Positions 60,335 through 64,000 of a stretch of 64,000 bases of DNA are shown in pieces. The notes under the pieces were generated by a model. It saw only the letters and a program-made list of their open reading frames with translations. It was not told the origin of the DNA and searched no databases. A program made the translations under genes and the position numbers. The stretch's first letter is position 1. Every line of letters starts with the position of its first letter. The stretch is from Prevotella sp. (GTDB lineage: Bacteria; Bacteroidota; Bacteroidia; Bacteroidales; Bacteroidaceae), in NCBI GenBank assembly GCA_016287755.1, contig JAEEWT010000011.1, positions 62,001-126,000 of the forward strand. Direction: 5' to 3'.

Positions 60335-61426
60335 TTAACCAATTTGCACTTTTTTCAATCGTGTTAGTAAATCCTCATCTACTTTCATTTGATAGAGAGG
60401 GATTTCTTTGTCACCGATAGCTTTTTCAACTTTTCTCCTGTTTTCATCGCTGCATTTCACACCAAGATACACTGCTTTTATTGCACCTTTGCAATCAATT
60501 TTAGGAAAATCATTACTCTCTTTTACATTGTAGCAACATAAACGCATCTCATTTTCATATTCCCAAAAATTACTTTTTGTAAACAATGCTTTTTTCATAG
60601 TAGGAACATCTGTACTAAGGTCTATCTTTGGGGCATAATCAATTGGGGCAACCATTATCAATTCTTCCTCGTTAGCGAGTGTACCTGTTTTGAAAAACTT
60701 TTTGTCAAAGTCGTATTCTATGCACATCCCTGTATGACTATTGGCATAGTGCGCCCACATCAAAACAGAAAGGTCTTCGACATAACGATTCTTCCATTTG
60801 TCACCTTCTAAATACTTTGAACCTATCAGACAACGAAGTTTAATATGTTCAGATGCTTTCTTCATGAGTAGTCTGAAGTTCATCTCCTTCTCGTTTTTCC
60901 CTCCCTTTTTTATTTCATTATCTAGCCACCATACTAGAATTGTATCAAGTGGATCGTTAAACATCCGAGGATGGGATAATGTTATTGTTTCGTTTGATAT
61001 TTCTTCTATGGCATAGTCAGAAATGCTTCTAAAGCTATAATAATGCATTTTTAGAGGTTTTAGACCAAATTTAACCTGCCACAATGCATTATACAGATAT
61101 GTGTTCATTGTATCATGGGCATCTTTAAGTTTATTCTCTTCCATTTGTATATAACACATGGTTCGAAGGATTTTTACTTTATTCTGGAAAGAATTGGGGT
61201 AATTAGTCTGATATTCTTCATAGGCATTTTTAAGCAATGTAATTGCCTTTTCGTTACCAAGGTGTTTTTTTATCACCTCAGAAGCCCCAAGAATGTTTTC
61301 TGCCCATAAATGCTCATTGGGATCATCTGATTTGTTTGCAACAAGATCGGACAATTCTTCGTACTCGTCTGTGGACATTCCAGACATGTATTTTTCTATT
61401 TGTTGCTTAATCTCTGTATTCTTCAT
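60335..61426 (-). CDS. DUF2971 protein with helical-repeat N-terminus
   Basis: 363 residues. Residues 1-125 are helical (AITLLKNAYEEYQTNYPNSF; MQEE-type TPR-like spacing). Residues about 128-345 match DUF2971: MHYYSFRSISDYAIEEISNE, LSHPRMFNDPLDTILVWW, SVLMWAHYANSHTGMCIEYD, PIDYAPKIDL and NFWEYENEMRLCCYN. DUF2971 domains occur in defence and toxin loci and are of unknown or ART-like activity. First gene of a two-gene operon with the PIN-like protein. No promoter of the host type is visible upstream. Confidence 0.75.
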   Translation of the reverse strand: MKNTEIKQQIEKYMSGMSTDEYEELSDLVANKSDDPNEHLWAENILGASEVIKKHLGNEKAITLLKNAYEEYQTNYPNSFQNKVKILRTMCYIQMEENKLKDAHDTMNTYLYNALWQVKFGLKPLKMHYYSFRSISDYAIEEISNETITLSHPRMFNDPLDTILVWWLDNEIKKGGKNEKEMNFRLLMKKASEHIKLRCLIGSKYLEGDKWKNRYVEDLSVLMWAHYANSHTGMCIEYDFDKKFFKTGTLANEEELIMVAPIDYAPKIDLSTDVPTMKKALFTKSNFWEYENEMRLCCYNVKESNDFPKIDCKGAIKAVYLGVKCSDENRRKVEKAIGDKEIPLYQMKVDEDLLTRLKKVQIG

Positions 61427-61471
61427 GTGTGATCGTTATATGTTTCCGAATCAATACAATCAGTGGCTTAT

Positions 61472-61637
61472 AGGAACGGTAATACTATTTTTTCAGGTAT
61501 CAACATTTAAAAACATAAAGTTTAAATTATTCCAACGGAGGCGTGTTTCATGGGTACTAATGGTGGATGAATTAGAATATGCCCGCATAGTTATTTCTTT
61601 TCCTCCTTTCCTATCAAAAGGTTTTAGTACCGTTCCT
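61472..61637. repeat. Short inverted repeat flanking the gap between the DUF2971 and serpin genes
   Basis: AGGAACGGTA (61472-61481) and TACCGTTCCT (61628-61637) are perfect 10-base complements 146 bases apart. The gap is otherwise empty. It may be chance, or the ends of a small decayed element at the island border. Confidence 0.35.
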
Positions 61638-61648
61638 AGGTTTACGAT

Positions 61649-62938
61649 CTAATCACCGTTATATTTTCCTATAAAGATAATTGCGCCACTGCTGGCCTCC
61701 TGTATCAGATATACGAACGGATGATTAGCATAAAACTTTGCAACAGGAGTAGTCTTATTGTTAAGAGAAGCCACGTCCATAACAATGGCCGTTGCAGCAG
61801 ATGCTTTCGTTCCGTCTTCATAGACTTCCATGGCAACATTCTGCTTAACCAAGTTTACCATAAGGTCTTTGTTGTTGCATATTTCAGAGAGTTCATTTTG
61901 GGGAAGGAACATGGATGTTGCCCCAAGTTGCTTTATGCACCCGTTAAGATCCATGGATGTCTTTATTTCGAAACTTGGGAGTTTCACGTCTATCATGGGT
62001 GGTACCCCATCCTGCCTATTTCTCTCAAAACTGGAAAGGACTTTATTCCATCGGGCTTCTGTCAAGCCGTTGATAACATCTTCAGTGGTTGTCTTGTCGA
62101 TATGTGGAAGAAGTACGTACATCTTCCAGTTCTCTCCATCGCCATAAGGCATGGAGATGGCACTGAAATCGTCATCCTGCATATAATCGTATCTGTACTC
62201 TGTATGCATCATCGGAAGAGTTACCTGCGACTTGTCTTCCTTTGTAAAGTTCTCAGACTTTGTCAATGCTTTTTGGAACTTGTGCGTCCATGGAGCATCA
62301 AAATATACAGCATTTACCAGTGCCAAGACACCACTCAACTGATCAATGATCCGAGGTATCATCCCATTGGTATTCCTGCTGCACCAGTCATTAATATAAC
62401 CAACCGATTCATGGCTTGCGAACGGTAACGAAAGAACCTCAGCATGATAGCTGTTGTTGACCTGCTCTTGATAAGACTCCTGTAAATTAAGAGCATTGTC
62501 GATGGCAACACAATTGGCCATCTGTAAGACAACGGACTTGTTTATTCTCGGCACTTCTTCTATCAGTTGCTTACACAAGGCGTTGACAGCCTCGCGATCC
62601 TCGTCTTGCAATCCTAACATGGAATTTATCTCCTTGCTGGTTTGACCTGTAGCTCCCGCATTAAGCATACCCATAGCAAAAGTTAAACTCAACGGGGACA
62701 ACGCAAGGCTCTTGTCCTTCTGGTACTCAGATTGACTTACTACCCTAAACAAGTTAAAGGCAAAGTCGTTGTTTCTGCTAATGGAGCTTTTCTGCTCTTT
62801 TGAAAGCGGCACGTTATACATGACTGATCCCTCAGACTGGTTGGGCAGGTTTGTCTGCTTCCAGATAATCTCATCAGAATCGCTGTTGCAACCCACCAGC
62901 ACGAGACCCATCAGAAACGAAATGATATTCTTTTTCAT
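61649..62938 (-). CDS. Serpin lipoprotein
   Basis: 429 residues, lipobox VLVGCNSD (Cys17), so it is tethered to the envelope. Serpin landmarks: NDFAFNLFRVVSQSE, LSPLSLTFAMGMLNAGATGQ, LVNAVYFDAPWTHKF, and the reactive loop hinge EDGTKASAATA (374-384) followed by HPFVYLIQEASSGAIIFIGK. Counting from the hinge puts the scissile bond at Ala390-Ser391, which would suit elastase-like, subtilisin-like or papain-like proteases. The hinge has the small residues needed for inhibition. The next gene upstream on this strand is a C10 cysteine peptidase, so protection from its own protease is plausible; host proteases are another target. Confidence 0.9.
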   Translation of the reverse strand: MKKNIISFLMGLVLVGCNSDSDEIIWKQTNLPNQSEGSVMYNVPLSKEQKSSISRNNDFAFNLFRVVSQSEYQKDKSLALSPLSLTFAMGMLNAGATGQTSKEINSMLGLQDEDREAVNALCKQLIEEVPRINKSVVLQMANCVAIDNALNLQESYQEQVNNSYHAEVLSLPFASHESVGYINDWCSRNTNGMIPRIIDQLSGVLALVNAVYFDAPWTHKFQKALTKSENFTKEDKSQVTLPMMHTEYRYDYMQDDDFSAISMPYGDGENWKMYVLLPHIDKTTTEDVINGLTEARWNKVLSSFERNRQDGVPPMIDVKLPSFEIKTSMDLNGCIKQLGATSMFLPQNELSEICNNKDLMVNLVKQNVAMEVYEDGTKASAATAIVMDVASLNNKTTPVAKFYANHPFVYLIQEASSGAIIFIGKYNGD

Positions 62939-63142
62939 ATCCTATAGTTTATTGATTAATTAATCATTTTCTATACTCAGAACTCACTAATCGCAGGAAT
63001 ACTGCATCCTTGAGCAACTAAAAATGTTAATACTTCAAGTTATTCATCTAAATCAACCGTTACTTAATAATCATGACATAAGGGGACTGTCTTGGGATGT
63101 CATTGATCCCAAATTATGCTGTCGAAACTCTTGTATCTTTTG

Positions 63143-64000
63143 CTATTGCAAATAAATGGGCAAGAACTGCACTTCAGTGTTGTAGTTTCCCCCTCCTCCA
63201 GAATTAAACGCCGAAGTCGAAAAATAACCATTATAATTCCCATACCATCCCCAATTATAGTGACAATAGTATATATAACATATTAAGTCATAACCCGTTA
63301 TTACCCATGTCAAATTCAACCCTAATTGCTCTAAATGATAAACAACCTTTTCTGTTGTATGATACCCATCAAGCGTCCATGCATGTCTTCCAAGGGACGT
63401 ATCCAATCCTGACATCATACACAAGTGCGTGCTGTCTATTTGTGCTTTGACGAGAGAAAAATCATAGTCTGTCCAACTACCGGTTTGATAGCCTAACGTA
63501 CTCATAGTTGTTGGTACTACAAATCGATCAGTACCAGTGGTGGCATTATAATACACGCCAGGATTATAGGTACTTCCATTTAAATGGCCTAATTCTCGTG
63601 ACAATCTGGAAATAGACATATGAGTACTCGGTGTGCTACAATTGTTTATTGTGTGTAATGTTTGATGAGATTTCATTAGTGTCCAGTTCAAAACCTGATT
63701 CATGGGACCTGTCGTAGGATTTGTCAATGCGATGGAACTTGGATACTCATAGTATGACATAATTTGTGCAATTGATGTGTTTGTGCAACCGCATACGCCA
63801 TTGGGGCACAATTCTCCTTCGGGGAAGATTTGCCCCCAACTCACACTAACATAGGGCCCAACCGCATAACCAGGTCGATATCCAATCGAATCACGTACTA
63901 ATGGTTTGTCGAGAGCTCTTTGTGGGTTATTCTGAGGCTGAGCCTTAGCCTTTGAAACGTAATTCTTTGCTGATTCTATAAAAATATTAAACCCTTCTAT
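63143..64000 (-). CDS. C10 family (streptopain-like) cysteine peptidase, N-terminal end outside window
   Basis: At least 285 residues are visible; the minus-strand frame stays open to base 64000, so the GTG at 63844 is internal and signal and propeptide parts lie outside. Before it, VGPYVSVSWGQIFPEGELCP fits the entry of the C10 catalytic domain. Catalytic Cys is the second Cys of CGCTNTSIAQIMSYYEYP, catalytic His is in GRHAWTLDGY, and the Trp-rich HYNWGWYGNYNGYF follows; the usual form is NWGWGG, so Tyr replaces a Gly. The protein ends soon after the domain. C10 enzymes are secreted proteases, and several are virulence factors. Confidence 0.87.
   Translation of the reverse strand: MEGFNIFIESAKNYVSKAKAQPQNNPQRALDKPLVRDSIGYRPGYAVGPYVSVSWGQIFPEGELCPNGVCGCTNTSIAQIMSYYEYPSSIALTNPTTGPMNQVLNWTLMKSHQTLHTINNCSTPSTHMSISRLSRELGHLNGSTYNPGVYYNATTGTDRFVVPTTMSTLGYQTGSWTDYDFSLVKAQIDSTHLCMMSGLDTSLGRHAWTLDGYHTTEKVVYHLEQLGLNLTWVITGYDLICYIYYCHYNWGWYGNYNGYFSTSAFNSGGGGNYNTEVQFLPIYLQ

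Noticed and set aside
54126..61648. Integrase, tRNA attachment site or direct repeats bounding the accessory island
   Set aside because: No recombinase gene, tRNA or convincing flanking repeat is found at either border; only a weak 10-base inverted repeat near 61.5 kb.

Overview
The window reads as a chromosome segment of a Bacteroidales bacterium, most likely Prevotellaceae (Prevotella/Segatella-like). The grounds are the many Bacteroidetes-type promoters (TTTG, about 20 bases, TAnnTTTG), the scarcity of Shine-Dalgarno sites, abundant lipoproteins with a Cys lipobox, secreted proteins ending in a short 'YDLQGR...KGIY...GKKV' tail, and family content (DUF3316-like, PL11, C10 peptidase, serpin). 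Genus is an inference.

Layout. 1-5.1 kb: ACT-protein tail, tRNA-Val, purB, an rRNA pseudouridine synthase with an Arg-Gly-Gly-rich head, asnS. 5.1-13.6 kb: envelope block of a secreted protein with three 132-residue repeats, a 1299-residue lipoprotein, a small lipoprotein and an OmpA protein; the last three look strongly expressed. 13.6-17.9 kb: LolD-like ATPase, cation:proton antiporter, asd, tRNA-Val and tRNA-Leu. 18-31.9 kb: secreted protein and short peptide gene; a minus-strand run parC, DUF3316-like, S41 protease, ABC ATPase; glyS and FKBP lipoprotein; a 640-base spacer with a possible 27-residue membrane peptide; MATE pump; UvrD-type helicase with an inserted exonuclease. 31.9-46 kb: ADP-ribosylglycohydrolase, tRNA-Arg, a candidate small RNA, endonuclease I, metG, PL11 lyase, REP-type transposase fused to a DprA-like domain, comM, thioredoxin-fold lipoprotein, OmpA/TPR lipoprotein, tRNA-Leu. 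46-54.1 kb: argH, SRPBCC, pyrE, esterase, comF, recX, prmC, crcB, ribD. 54.1-61.6 kb: AT-rich accessory island with a Septu-like ATPase/HNH pair, then an opposing DUF2971 plus winged-helix/PIN-like pair. 61.6-64 kb: serpin next to a C10 cysteine peptidase cut by the window edge.

The signals that gene calling does not explain are: (1) arrays of 7-base repeats of several families in intergenic gaps; (2) two tandem hairpin-plus-heptamer elements lying in frame inside prmC, adding about 31 residues before the NPPY motif; (3) a REP-type transposase in the same window that might be connected with them; (4) a 22-base-phased array of four palindromes; (5) the DUF2971/PIN-like pair, a candidate uncharacterised defence or toxin module; (6) a promoter-plus-terminator unit that looks like a small RNA gene. 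All function calls come from reading motifs; no database search was run.
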